Shown here: positions 27,909 through 38,732 of the stretch, piece by piece | Position numbering within the stretch: position 1 is the first letter of the stretch | Layout: every line of letters begins with the position of its first letter | NCBI GenBank assembly: GCA_946699065.1 | Contig: CAMPDV010000016.1 | Coordinates: 124,001-188,000, forward strand | Source of the DNA: Loxodes magnus | Taxonomy: Eukaryota; Ciliophora; Karyorelictea; Loxodida; Loxodidae | DNA length: 64,000 bases | Direction of reading: 5' to 3' | Program-made: the position numbers and the translations under genes | The notes under the pieces: model-generated | Databases searched by the model: none | What the model saw: only the letters and a program-made list of their open reading frames with translations | What the model was told of the DNA's origin: nothing

Positions 27909-28916
27909 TCAAAGCATATTTTCTATCTCCTTCCTTTCTTTTAGTAGATCTTCAGTTGTAATTTGTAGCTTTTTTCTTCCAAATTCATCTATTTATAAGT
28001 TTTGAACTATTTAGTAGGTTCCATCTCCTTTAACTCTCAAGGGAAATGAAAACATCAAATCTTTTGGAATATCATATGATCCATCAGAAAGCACTGCCAT
28101 TGAAACTATATCCTTGTTTCCTAAAACCCAGTCTCTTAAATGGAAGATAGCGGAATTAGCTGCTGAAGCAGCAGAGGATGCTTTTCTTACTTCAATGAGA
28201 GTATATCCTCTTTTAGCAATCATTGGAATAACTTCATTCTAATATCATGCTTAGTCTACAATTTATTTGGCAGGTTTTCCTTTTATTGTTGTAGTACTAA
28301 TATCAGGATACATCGTTGGTGAGTGGTTTCCCCAAATATAGAAGCTTTTTACATCATTAATTGAAGCATCAAATTTTAAAGCTAATTACATCTTCCCTCT
28401 ATTTTCATCTAATCTAGACATAGCAGAGAAATTTTCTTTTGCCATTCCTTTCGCATTAGCTGCGCAAATAAGCGCAACTGTATTACATGGATTTGCAACA
28501 ACTACTACTTTCGCATTTCTCTTGGCATTATCAGATAATGCTTTTCCAGTTTCTACAAAGATTTCTGCATTGATTTTTAACAATTCTGCTCTCTCCTAAC
28601 CAGGACCACGTGGTTTTGATCCAACTAAAAAGGCATAATCTATATCCTTAAATCCCACAGAAAGACTATCAGTTAAAGTGATAGACCTTAAAAGAGGAAA
28701 AGCACAATCTTATAGTTCCATTTCAATTCCCTTAAGTGCATTTTACATCACAGGCAAGTCAATTATATTCAAGTCTATTAGGCAATTTGGTCCTAATAAC
28801 TAACCAGAGGCTATTCTAAACAAAAGAGAATAAGAAATTTAACCTCCACCACCAGTTACAGCTATTCTTGCTTACAGAGGTGCGCTTGCAAAATTACGGA
28901 ATACTGTTTTGAACAT
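27909..28916 (-). CDS. Malate dehydrogenase (NAD), MDH1-like
   Basis: 335 residues, single exon, ATG 28916, TGA 27909-27911. It interconverts malate and oxaloacetate with NAD. The sequence follows the cytosolic/MDH1 subfamily along its length: nucleotide-binding loop VTGGGGQISYSLL (family form GAAGQIAYSLL), substrate loop [35 protein letters not shown] and the catalytic-His segment [12 protein letters not shown], then [14 protein letters not shown]. The first ~15 residues ([15 protein letters not shown]) are basic and hydroxylated with no acidic residue, compatible with a mitochondrial presequence. No introns. The frame upstream is open without any TGA into the coiled-coil gene, so a TAA/TAG must terminate that neighbour. 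Confidence 0.95.
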
Positions 28917-29252
28917 TTTATAATTAAATGAAAAGCATAGCAATTAAAATGCTCCAAAAATATATACAGAACATTAGCATACAAAGAGCTTAAAACAAAG
29001 CTACCTAAAATTAGTTTACAAAAGCTTTTAAATTAAATCAATTAAGTCAAATCTAAAAATCGACAATAAGCTATTTGGTTATAAAGAGACTAAAATACTA
29101 ATTATTAAACTCACTAATATCTGAAACTTAAGAAGTAAGAAAAGAAAACTTGAGAGTAACTCTTTTTGATATATCAATATAGTTTAAGCAAGCTCTGTTT
29201 TTCTATGTTTATATAATATTATAAAAGAGTAAAATATTTAGATAAATGAAAA
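28917..29252. other. Intergenic, 336 bp, lacks in-frame TGA
   Basis: Spacer between the coiled-coil gene and the malate dehydrogenase gene, both on the minus strand. It is non-coding in composition, yet it joins the two genes in the same reading frame with only TAA/TAG and no TGA in between. Confidence 0.5.
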
Positions 29253-30635
29253 TTAAGTAATTAGTTTTTCTTCTATTTCTGCTTATTATTATTATCTTAG
29301 TCTTTATAGCTAATCGCTTATGCCTTCTATATCTTTACTACATTTGGAAAGTTCATTTCGTAACTTCTATATTTCGCTTGATGAACTTGTTTGATGAATA
29401 TCCGAAAGAAGCTAAATATAATTTTTATTTTTGCTTTGAAGTCTTAAAGATAACTAATCTATATCTCTCTATAGATTGTCTTCATGTAAAGGAGATAGAT
29501 GAGTAGCGTAAGGAGATTATGAGATTTATTGTTCATTAGTGTCTCAAAATTAGTTCTTTTAATTATCTTTAAGTTCGTTCTTCATATCTAAATGATCTAC
29601 AACCTCTTTTTTAGGAGATTTATTTATATTATAGATGAGATGTTCATTCACTTAAACTAAGTCTTTCATAAGATTCTTTACTCTTTCATTCTATTATGAC
29701 AAAATACTTCTAGACTATTTGGTATGGTTTAGTTCGCTAATTAAATTTTATATTTACCCTTAAAAATCTTTTATTGCTAACTCAAGTTATTATTAATGCG
29801 CTTTTGCTTTCAGAAATTCGCTTTCTAATTAAGTATTTGCCTTAACCTATTCTTTGAGCTAAGCTTTTAGTTTGACAAGCTTTTTATCCTTTTTCATAAG
29901 ATTTACTTTTTCCTAAGATAGATAATCTTCTTGCTTTTAAGTTTTCTTGTTCAATTAGTTTTAGAATTCTTGCATTTTATTGCTAATACTATTGAAATCT
30001 TTATTTAAGGCTTAAATGTCTTCTTCATACTTATCTATCTTTTCTTACATCTCAAGCTTTTCCTATTCTTCTTGATTTATATTTTTTAAGAGTTTTTCAA
30101 CCTTCTACTATCATTCTTGTCTCAATGATTAATGTTCTATCTTTAACTATGCATTCTCTTTCTACTGTTAAATGGTTCTTTTATCACTTTCCTAAATTTT
30201 GTCTTTAAGCTTAAGTATCTAATCTTGGTATTCTTCAATTTATCTTTAAGCACTTGCCAGATTACTTTTAATTTCCTCAAGTTTAATCTATTCCTACTAT
30301 ACTTAAATCTATCATTTTTAATTAATGCTCTAGATTTCTTATTCATGTAATAGTTAGACTTCATATGCTTCAGATTTCAATTGATTTATCTAGTTTAAAT
30401 AGTTAACACACTTATCTTATAATGCTTTCATTGCCTCTGAAACTGCTTTAGAGTTTAGTTGCCTTTTTTAGTTATCTATTGTCTATTTGTTTTACGTAAA
30501 GCTATGAGCTTGTTAATTTGAGGAGCAAGACCATCTTTAAGGAGATTTATCGATGCAGAGTGAATATAAGTTTGGAGAAGAGTAGTCTTAAAGTATACTA
30601 GATGAACTGCTTTTTTGCAGATAATTTTTCTACAT
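29253..30635 (-). CDS. Long coiled-coil protein
   Basis: About 460 residues from ATG 30635 to TAA 29253-29255, single exon. The N-terminus is Ser-rich (QKSSSSSILQDYSSPNLYS). From residue ~65 to ~330 the chain is an almost unbroken heptad coiled coil (EQIKLEEIKSNLASAQRQIE, KLEMQEKIDKYEEDIQALNK). A Ser/Pro spacer (QSPYATHLSPLHEDN) and a short second coil (IQKLRNELSKCSKDIEGI, RLRQQQQAEIEEKL) follow. Such proteins are typical of cytoskeletal or basal-body structures in ciliates; no specific family is recognised. No in-frame TGA exists before the next gene, so the TAA after EEKLIT is the likely stop. Confidence 0.8.
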
Positions 30636-31216
30636 CGTTAATTAATTAAAACTAAATTGATATTTAAACCCTTTATCTATCTAATATTTCTGCCTTTACA
30701 CTATATACAGTCACTTTTACTAATATTTACTCTTTTCTCATTCTTCTACTTTATACTTCTATGCTTTCTTTTATTATTAAAACTAGAGCTTATGAATAAG
30801 CTATGTAGTATATCTGTTTGATAAAATAAATATAAACTAAGTCTAGATCTTATTTGAACATATATTGGAATAGCTATAGTAAATAGTATATCATTATAAC
30901 AGTGGACAATATCTTCTTCTATTTAACTATTCTAGAGTTAGTATTCTATAACCCTATAATCTCTTCTTTGCTTTTCTTAAATATAGTATCTACTCTAAAA
31001 CTATTTATTGGTCTATAATTTTAATTTCTTATGTTTTCTAAAAATATGTAATGCTAAACTATATCGCTAGCTATGGATTAATTATCATTAGTCTAGTTAT
31101 ATTTTAAGTTATTTTCTTTCTTTTTAAGGTTTTATTGTTATGAGATGCTTATTTGCTATTTTCATTCCAGTACTTGATTCTAAATTTTTTGGGCAATAAA
31201 GCTTTTAGCAATATAC
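30636..31216. other. Intergenic, no gene seen
   Basis: AT-rich spacer upstream of the coiled-coil gene and next to the microsatellite. Confidence 0.4.
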
Positions 31217-31397
31217 CTTCTACTTCTCTACTTCTCTACTTCTCTACTTCTCTACTTCTCTACTTCTCTACTTCTCTACTTCTCTACTTCTCTACTTCTC
31301 TACTTCTCTACTTCTCTACTTCTCTACTTCTCTACTTCTCTACTTCTCTACTTCTCTACTTCTCTACTTCTCTACTTCTCTACTTCTCTACTTCTCT
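31217..31397. repeat. 8-bp microsatellite (CTCTACTT)n, about 22 copies
   Basis: A near-perfect tandem array of the 8-bp unit CTCTACTT (AAGTAGAG on the other strand) covers about 180 bp. The pyrimidine/purine strand asymmetry is complete. It lies in the spacer between the kelch gene (ends 31595) and the coiled-coil gene (starts 30635). The open frame across it is an artefact of the 24-bp super-period. Confidence 0.95.
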
Positions 31398-31594
31398 TTA
31401 TCGATTTATTGATTTTCTAGTAGGTGATATTAAAAAAAACTCTTATTTACATATTTTTACTTCTATTGATATTGATAGACTTAATTACATTCTTATTGAT
31501 GAAATTTAAATAGACAGCATTACTTTTTTGCATAAGGAAATGTTGAAGATTATTGGATGTATTGTAAATATTAATAAATAGATAAAATATAATG

Positions 31595-33556
31595 TTAACT
31601 TGAAGAGGAGGAGGAGGAAGAACTTTCTGATTCTAAACTTTGACTTGACTCTTCTGTTATATTTTAATTTATCTTTTCAGGAATTTTGTGTGGAACAATT
31701 TAAGATGGTGGAGATTTGCTTCTTATTAAGTCTTAAAGTTTATTCCTGACAGTTTATTGGCATTACTTTTTACTATAGAACTTGATTGATGCTTTATATT
31801 GAATTTTGTTCAAAATTTTGTCTATTAGCTTCAAGATAAGTTGTCTGATTTCAAGTTCTTGAGTGAGATCTAGATTTGTTGAAAATCGCTTTTTGAAGCC
31901 TACTTAGTTAGCTAGTTTATTTTCATAACTGCTAAATTTCTTTAAATAAAGGTTTGCTCTAAACCTGTTTCCAAGTTACTTCTTAAAGGTTTTGCTTTCT
32001 AGTAGTTATAGTCTAAGTTTAGCGTATTTTTCCATCTTTTCTTTCTAAAATTAAGCTTCTCTTTCTTCCCTTCTTATTCTTCTTATACATAAAGGATCAA
32101 AATCAAGAACATGCAATATTCCTGGAAAGTATTAATTACCTACTCCTCCAAAAATTATAAGTTTCTAATCAACGTTATCAGAAGCGTGACCACATCTTGG
32201 TTAAGGAATCTTTCCAAATACATTAACATTGGCTCAGGTTAAGGAATCTAAATTCAAAATATGAATATCGGATAAAAAGCAGCCATTTGATTAGTCATTT
32301 CTTCCTCCATAAAGTATTAAAATGTTAAGCTTTTGCATGTAGCTAGTCGTATGTAGCATTCTTGGCTAAGGAGTTTATCCATTTGTCTAAGGTTTAAGGA
32401 AAAAGGGTTTTTTACCTACTTTAAAAATTCTTAAATCTTCTTAAAGTTTAGATTCTTCATTAGTTCCGCCAAAAAAATAGACTCCTGATTCTTTGATGGA
32501 ATTAGCTCCCGACACTTTAATTTCAGCAAATCTATATAAATTAAAATTAGGCTATTCTTAGGAATAAGTGGAGAAAACAGATGTAGCTGTATGATAAGCT
32601 CTACAGAAATCTTTAGGCAGTTTTTTGTAACTAACAGCTTACCATTCCTAAGTATCCATATTAAGACTCCATAAATCTCCCATTACTGTACCTTTATCAT
32701 TTAAGCCTCCATGAACTAGCATATGTTTTCCAACCATTGCACATGCATGATATCTTCTCATATCAATAACAGGACCTTTAGTTTTAATTGGCTTTCACTC
32801 AAAGTTTTGTGTATTAAAAATTTTTACATCATTCATACAAATTCTCATCTGAGATGCTTTGTTATATTCCATTTCTCCTCCGAAAACTATTAATTTCTTT
32901 TTTCATTCGACCATTGAGTGTCCATATCTTCTTTGAATATCCAATCCATTTGTCACAACTGGAGTTCATTTTAATTTTAAAGCATCTAGCATCGAAATAT
33001 CGTTTTTAACTTCTATGTTAATACCTCCAAATAAAAATAACCTTTTTCCAACTGTAACTAATGTAGATCCTTCTCTAGCTAATGGTTTCCATTCTTCACT
33101 TGAAACTTCTCTCCAAGCAATTTCATAAAGCATAGGTAGATTATCAGACACTGATTAAGTTTATTACTGAAGTCTAATAAATTTTTCTTCCTTAGATTCT
33201 TCTTCAACTGTGCTTAATTTTGCTAACTTTCTGAACTTAGAAGGAATTTTTTTAACATTTTGCTGGCAAAATCTCATTTTTTTATTTTCTTAGACAGTAT
33301 GAAGAAACTAGCGTACAGTATCATAGCCTCTTTGCTTCTTATTTAGAAATTCTTCTCAATTATTTTTCTGTTTATCTAGTATTGCAACCACTTCATTAGG
33401 AGACTACAATTTCTTGAATGAATGAGGTTTGACCATCCAATACTCTTATTCAACATTTAAAGAAGGAAGAGGAGGTATTCACTCATCTCTCACTGTTCTA
33501 TTTCAGAAGCTTTCTTCTTCAATTTCAGATATAATAGTTGATCCTATAGATTTCAT
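31595..33556 (-). CDS. Kelch-repeat protein (paralogue 2)
   Basis: 653 residues, single exon, ATG 33556, TAA 31595-31597. Kelch blades run from ~170 to ~500: KRLFLFGGINIE, RYGHSMVEWKKKLIVFGGE, RYHACAMVGKHMLVHGGLND, VYFFGG, LNILILYGGRNDQSNG, RCGHASDNVDQKLIIFGG. The layout and several motifs (CRAYHTA / YRAYHTA; basic KKIPSKFRKL then EESKEEKF) match the plus-strand kelch gene at 4684-6594. The C-terminus is basic, then a long Ser run encoded by TCC/TCT. Stop assignment matters: after the Ser run the first codon is TAA, and no TGA occurs in any minus-strand frame for over 400 bp, so TAA acts as terminator here. Confidence 0.9.
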
Positions 33557-34393
33557 TAATTTACTTAAATATAATTAAATAGTAGAACCTTAATATTTAT
33601 TACCTACCTTATTTAATTTATTCTTCAAAGCATCTTTCACTTATATGTCATAACATGCTTCCTCTACCATAATAGCCACTAACTTCCTTTATATCTCACT
33701 ACTATCAGATTTTAAAAGCCTCTAAAGTATTTAAACTTAAGCTAATTAAAATATTTCATAGTAGGGTGAATAAGCAAATAAGTATCTAGAGTATTTAGAT
33801 ACCCTTTTAGTTTATTTAGATCTAGTAAATCATAAAACTGGAATAGTTTCTGAGCTTTAAATCATAAACAGTTATGTAATTTAGCTACCAGATTAATAAT
33901 ACTATTTAGTATCCAGATTATTTAGCTCATTCTTTCCTATTCCTCAATTTATAGATGAATCTAGATTCTCATTTTACTAAGTACTCATAAAAAGGAAATA
34001 GAAAGGTAGTAAAGTATTTAAAACTAAAGCAAGCAAAGATTTCCTTGATGCTGATACTTTTACCATTAATAGAAAATCTCTTAAAAGAAGCCAAGAGTTT
34101 ATCTATATTAATAGCATCATTAATCTCAACTATCTAGTAAATTTAGACCAATTAGTACCATTTTCTAAAATTAACTGAATTAACCTCTATTTTGATTATG
34201 CCGAAATATATAACTCAATAAGAGCATCTTATAGCCTAATGCCATAAATAGAGATTTATAGACTTATTAGCATTAATAATATAAGAGAGCTTCTATTAGT
34301 TTACTTATATAGAATAAAGTGTTAAGTTAGTTAAATTTAACTTTCTCCAACTGAAAATTCATTTGTCAAAAGAGTGGAGGTATTTACAAGTAA
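33557..34393. other. Intergenic, no gene seen
   Basis: About 840 bp between two minus-strand genes; AT-rich, nothing recognised. Confidence 0.4.
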
Positions 34394-36715
34394 CTATTGC
34401 TCTATTACTTGTTTGTTCTCTTGACCTGAGCCCTCAAGTTCGAATTCTTTCATTCCTTTATGATATGATCTTATTACATGTCCTGAAGCACTCATCGCAA
34501 AGGTATGCCAAAGACTGTGGTATATATAGTAGTTGCTGTTTTTTGTTAAAACTACATTGAAAATTAGAGATAAGAGGAAAGAAAGCAAAGCCAAGGTAGC
34601 AAATACCATATTTATGTTCTTTTTGATAAATTTGAAGATTAATTTGAACCTGAAGAATTAAGGGTGGCTATGCTAGGAAATAACATGGACATATCTGCCT
34701 CACCATATCATAATCGATACAGCAAAAGGAAACAAAATCACGCTAAGATAATCATACTAGTCCTAAAGCACATTTACTAGTACTACAATTGAGTGAAAAA
34801 CGTAAATCATAAGTTTTTTAGCTGGATTTTAAATATTAGCCAGATAAATAAAGCAGGTTATCACAACAATATAGCTCGTAAAAAAGTCACAAATACTTAA
34901 GGTTTTATACTGTCATTCAAAGCATTCATATTAGGAGTCGCAGAAATGGTAAATAAAACTTGCAATCATGTTACTACCAAATATCATTGCTTCTCCATAA
35001 CATTTATACTCTATTGCTGTTCATACTGAATAAAGAGCAGCGAAGTTACTGAACGTAAGAAAAAAAAGTTCAGTATTATAAAAAGAATCGGATTGCACTT
35101 TATTTTCGCATAGTTCTCCTGCATAATTTTAGAAACAGTAGCAATCATATACATTATTTTTTGCCCAGCATTTCCCCTCATTACACATATTATCCCCACA
35201 CTCAGATAAAATAGAAGCTACTTCGAATCACTAAATTTGCTATGACAATTAAGATTAAATTTAGACAGAAAGGTAAAAAGTTTCAGGCCTGACAAACAAC
35301 TTATACATAAAGATCATAGTATTGCTATTTTTATCTCTCTTCAGAAGTTATGAGAACAATTATTAGTCATATCAATCGTCATAAGGCAGCCCATTATATT
35401 TTTAATACATTTAGATAAAGGAAGTTTAGTTAGATTTTACGTTAGTGCTAGGTATCATTACAAATATGTATAAATAGTTATCCATATGATATTCTGGTAA
35501 AGAATAGCTAAACATATACGCCTTTTACTCGTTTAGACTGCTTTCCTCTTAACTTTAGATTGCAATCCTTTTTTTATTTCCTATTTTAGAAATGCTGCTA
35601 TAGCTAGTAGTAAAATCAAATGAATTTCCATAGTACATGCTATAGATGTATTAGTTTTAGCAATGTGACTAAGACTCACAGAAATTAGAAGCTACTTATA
35701 TGCTAAATTCATTATCTGAAGATATAGCTCGATCACATTTTATCTGATAAATGATATATATGTAAGGCTAAGATGGACTATTAATTGATAATTAGCTAAA
35801 CTTTTGCCTGGTATTAAAAGCTATAATTCTGTTCACGTTATTTACTTTGTAATGCTGGATTTCTGGAGTGTAAAAACCTTAGTCACTTATTCATGCGTTC
35901 AGGTCTCAGTTTTCTAGATTTAAATCTGCATAAATATCTAGTACGATGTTAAGCAACAAGCCTGTAACACGTACCTAATGTGCTATATAAGCAATTGACT
36001 TATTAAATTCGTCATGAAAATAGAATTAGCTTTAGTCTATTTTTAAACTAAATGAATCATAGTTAACTTGTAAGTCACATACTCTTCATTATTAGCTAAT
36101 TAGCTAATCAGATTTTAATAGTTAATTGTTCCAACTAGAGATGAAGTCGCTTCTCTAGCAGAAATAGAAAACAGATCTTGCACTAAAATACCAACTATGC
36201 ATACTGTCAGCAGGTAATCATCGAGTATAGTTGTTCATTCCTCCATAAATCTTTAGAATAATTTATCTACTAGCTGGTAAAAAAGGAATATCCACAACCT
36301 TTCTATAAATGGACCAAGGCTTTGAATTACTTATTTCTCATAAATCAAAAAACAATTCATCTTATGATTAATGGGAATTTTACAGTCCTAAAGGATTTCT
36401 ATCAAAAGCTAAAAACATTTTTGGAGTTGACAACCCTCCTTTATCGTTTTCCATCTCACTATCCCTACAACACATTATAACACTCAGCTCATATCTAATT
36501 ATATTCTTCTATGGAATCGGAATTTTTAAATATGAAATTCCAAATTTATCCACAAAATCTTTATCATACTAAACAAGATTGCTAGCATCATCATTAGTCT
36601 CTCATAATTAATCAAATTGCTAGTTATTCATACCTTCTTTTGACTCCAAGGCTAAAACCTTAGGTAGTATAAAAACTATTAAAGCAAAGGATGAAATATG
36701 TCTTTTATTCACCAT
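34394..36715 (-). CDS. PGAP6/TMEM8-like membrane protein (EGF + CREST 7-TM)
   Basis: 773 residues, single exon, ATG 36715. A signal peptide (SSFALIVFILPKVLALE) leads a ~500-residue extracellular region. An EGF-like module follows at ~505-540 (CGDNMCNEGKCWAKNNVYDC and CFQNYAGELCEN), then a seven-helix domain. The first two helices read FFLTFSNFAALYSVWTAI and MIASFIYHFCDSQYE, the S..YH.CD signature of the CREST superfamily; LSICDFFTSYIVVI and the late YYIYHSLWHTFAMSASG complete it. In animals PGAP6/TMEM8 is a GPI-specific phospholipase A2, and the conserved Ser/His/Asp pattern suggests a hydrolase. The sequence ends with TAG 34394-34396 after QENKQVIEQ; no TGA follows soon in frame, so TAG is the likely stop. 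Confidence 0.85.
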
Positions 36716-37470
36716 TTAACTAATAAAATTAAATTTACTCTCTTAGTTTCAAGATCTATTTTAGAATGCACCTTTAATTATTTTCCTAGCCGCCTTCGCA
36801 TAAAAAAGAGAATCCTTTAAATATAAAAAATTGAATAAGAACCTTCTAATAGTACTCATAAGAAAGGAGGTAAAAAGGCTTATTATAAGTATCATTTCTT
36901 TTGAAATAAGTGAAGTATAAAAGACAAAGTTAAGGTATACAGATATAGGCACTCTATTATCCTTTTAAAATGCTTCATCTCTAAGACAGTAAAATGATGG
37001 TTTCAAGAATAATTAAATTGATTATATAGTGACGAGATATTTGAAGCTCTATATTTACCATCAGAATATAACTAAAAGTTAAATATTCAAAGCATATAAA
37101 TTAGTGATAGCTATAACCTTTAAAATAATCTTACTTATTGTTCTAGAAAGTGAGAAGCTTAAGAAGTTTAAGATTATTGCATTCAATTAAAGCCATTTAA
37201 TTTAAGAGTTAATTTTTTGTAACCTTCTTACACTAACCCAGAAGAGAGGAGATTTCTATTCTAAATCTTATTCTCTAATTTCAAAGTCAAATTTATATTA
37301 AAGCAAGAGGTTTAAAATAATAGGAAGTTTTAATTAAGCTCATAGTGTAAAACTAAAATAGATAGACGCTTATAGTTGAAATATGCGTAATAATGCAGTA
37401 ATGTATATTAAGTTAGAACAAACAATTATATATAAAGGCCTTAGCATTTTTAATTTTTAATTTAATTAAA
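36716..37470. other. Intergenic, divergent promoters expected
   Basis: 755 bp between divergently transcribed genes; AT-rich, no motif singled out. Confidence 0.4.
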
Positions 37471-38394
37471 ATGGAATACAAGCATATATTCAGAACACTT
37501 ATTGCTACTAATTTCATTATCGTTTTGTCTGCTATTTTAATCTTTGCTTATGGAGTTGTAATACTCGGAGACAATTTAATTGACGATATCTCAGAAGCTG
37601 ATCAGAGTGAAATTGACCTCTAAGCTGCTATAGGTGGTTCGATAATCGCATTTGGAGTATTTTTAGCTTTAGTAGCCTTGCTTGGATTTGCTAGTCTTTA
37701 TATTAAGAAAAAATGGCCTATTACTTCTTATATTGTAATAATAACCCTTCTACTTCTTTTTGTCTTGGTACTAACTCCATTATTGTTTTATGCTTGGCTC
37801 TATGTAAATGATAACTTTGACGTTAAAAAATTCTGCGAGGATAATAAGCATCATGTTGAGTTTATGGACACAACTGATAAAGTTATCAAACAAGCAAATT
37901 AAGAAATGTGTAACACAGACTGTCCATGTGACTTAGGGAGAGATGTTTTACCTTTATTTGATAATTGGACAAGCTTTGATGTTCGCTCTGATGGAGGGAA
38001 TTAAATTCCTAAATGTAATCCATGCCTCTCTGAAAATTAAAAAGTATAAAGTGAGTTATAAAGATAAAGAGATCAAGGACTAATAGGTTAAGATGATTGT
38101 CCACCTGAGATTTATTATGAGACTTTATATACATCTGATGAAAGAGCTACCTTTAATTTCATTAATGAAATGGAAGATAGATTTACATGTGCTGGCCTAT
38201 GTGAGACTGCCACTTTTTACTTATTCACTGATGTAAATAGAGGACCTCCTCCAAGAAGTTGCGTTCAAGATTTCTATGACTGGGTTAATAATAGAATCAT
38301 AGCAACCTGGATTATAGGTCTGTTCTTTATTATTCATTTGAGTGTTACTTTAGTTTTTTCGTTCCTTTTGAGAAAAAGAATCAAAATAGAATAG
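37471..38394 (+). CDS. Tetraspanin-like four-TM protein
   Basis: 307 residues from ATG 37471 to TAG 38392-38394. TM1 is LIATNFIIVLSAILIFAYGVV, TM2 lies around GGSIIAFGVFLALVALLGFA with a following KKK, TM3 is SYIVIITLLLLFVLVLTPLL, then a ~160-residue extracellular loop and TM4 IIATWIIGLFFIIHLSVTLVF. The loop is Cys-rich (CNTDCPCDLG, CNPCLSEN, DDCPP, CAGLCETATF, RSCVQDFYDW), resembling tetraspanin EC2, although the canonical CCG is not present. Short cytosolic end: LRKRIKIE. If the TAG is Gln, the frame runs 15 residues further to TGA 38437-38439. Confidence 0.7.
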
Positions 38395-38732
38395 GAAAGT
38401 AAGGACACAATTACTCTGCTAATGACGCAGACTCTATGATCTCATTCTTTACCTTATTTTTAATCTTTAATTGCATAATTTGTTTTATTATTTGATTAAC
38501 TATTAACTTCTTTATAAAAAGAAGGTTAATCTTCTCTTCTCAGGAAACCTTTCTAATATCCTTCATTAAACTATAAGCATCATAATAGTCATGTATAGTA
38601 TAAACTTTTACGAACTATGAATGCATATACTTTTAGTCTTCTTAGCTGGTATATTTTTACTTTACACCTTAAGATAATCCACACTATTTTAGATAGAAAT
38701 TTATAGTTAAAATACAAGTTTTATTATATGAT
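38395..38732. other. Intergenic between convergent genes
   Basis: About 340 bp of AT-rich sequence; nothing recognised. Confidence 0.4.

Noticed and set aside
31153-31509. Open frame of repeated STSLLLYF units
   Set aside because: It is the translation of the 8-bp microsatellite and has no flanking coding sequence.
35030-35160. Apparent frameshift between the EGF and seven-TM parts of the PGAP6-like gene
   Set aside because: Recounting the run of eight T on the coding strand restores a single continuous frame; no intron is needed.
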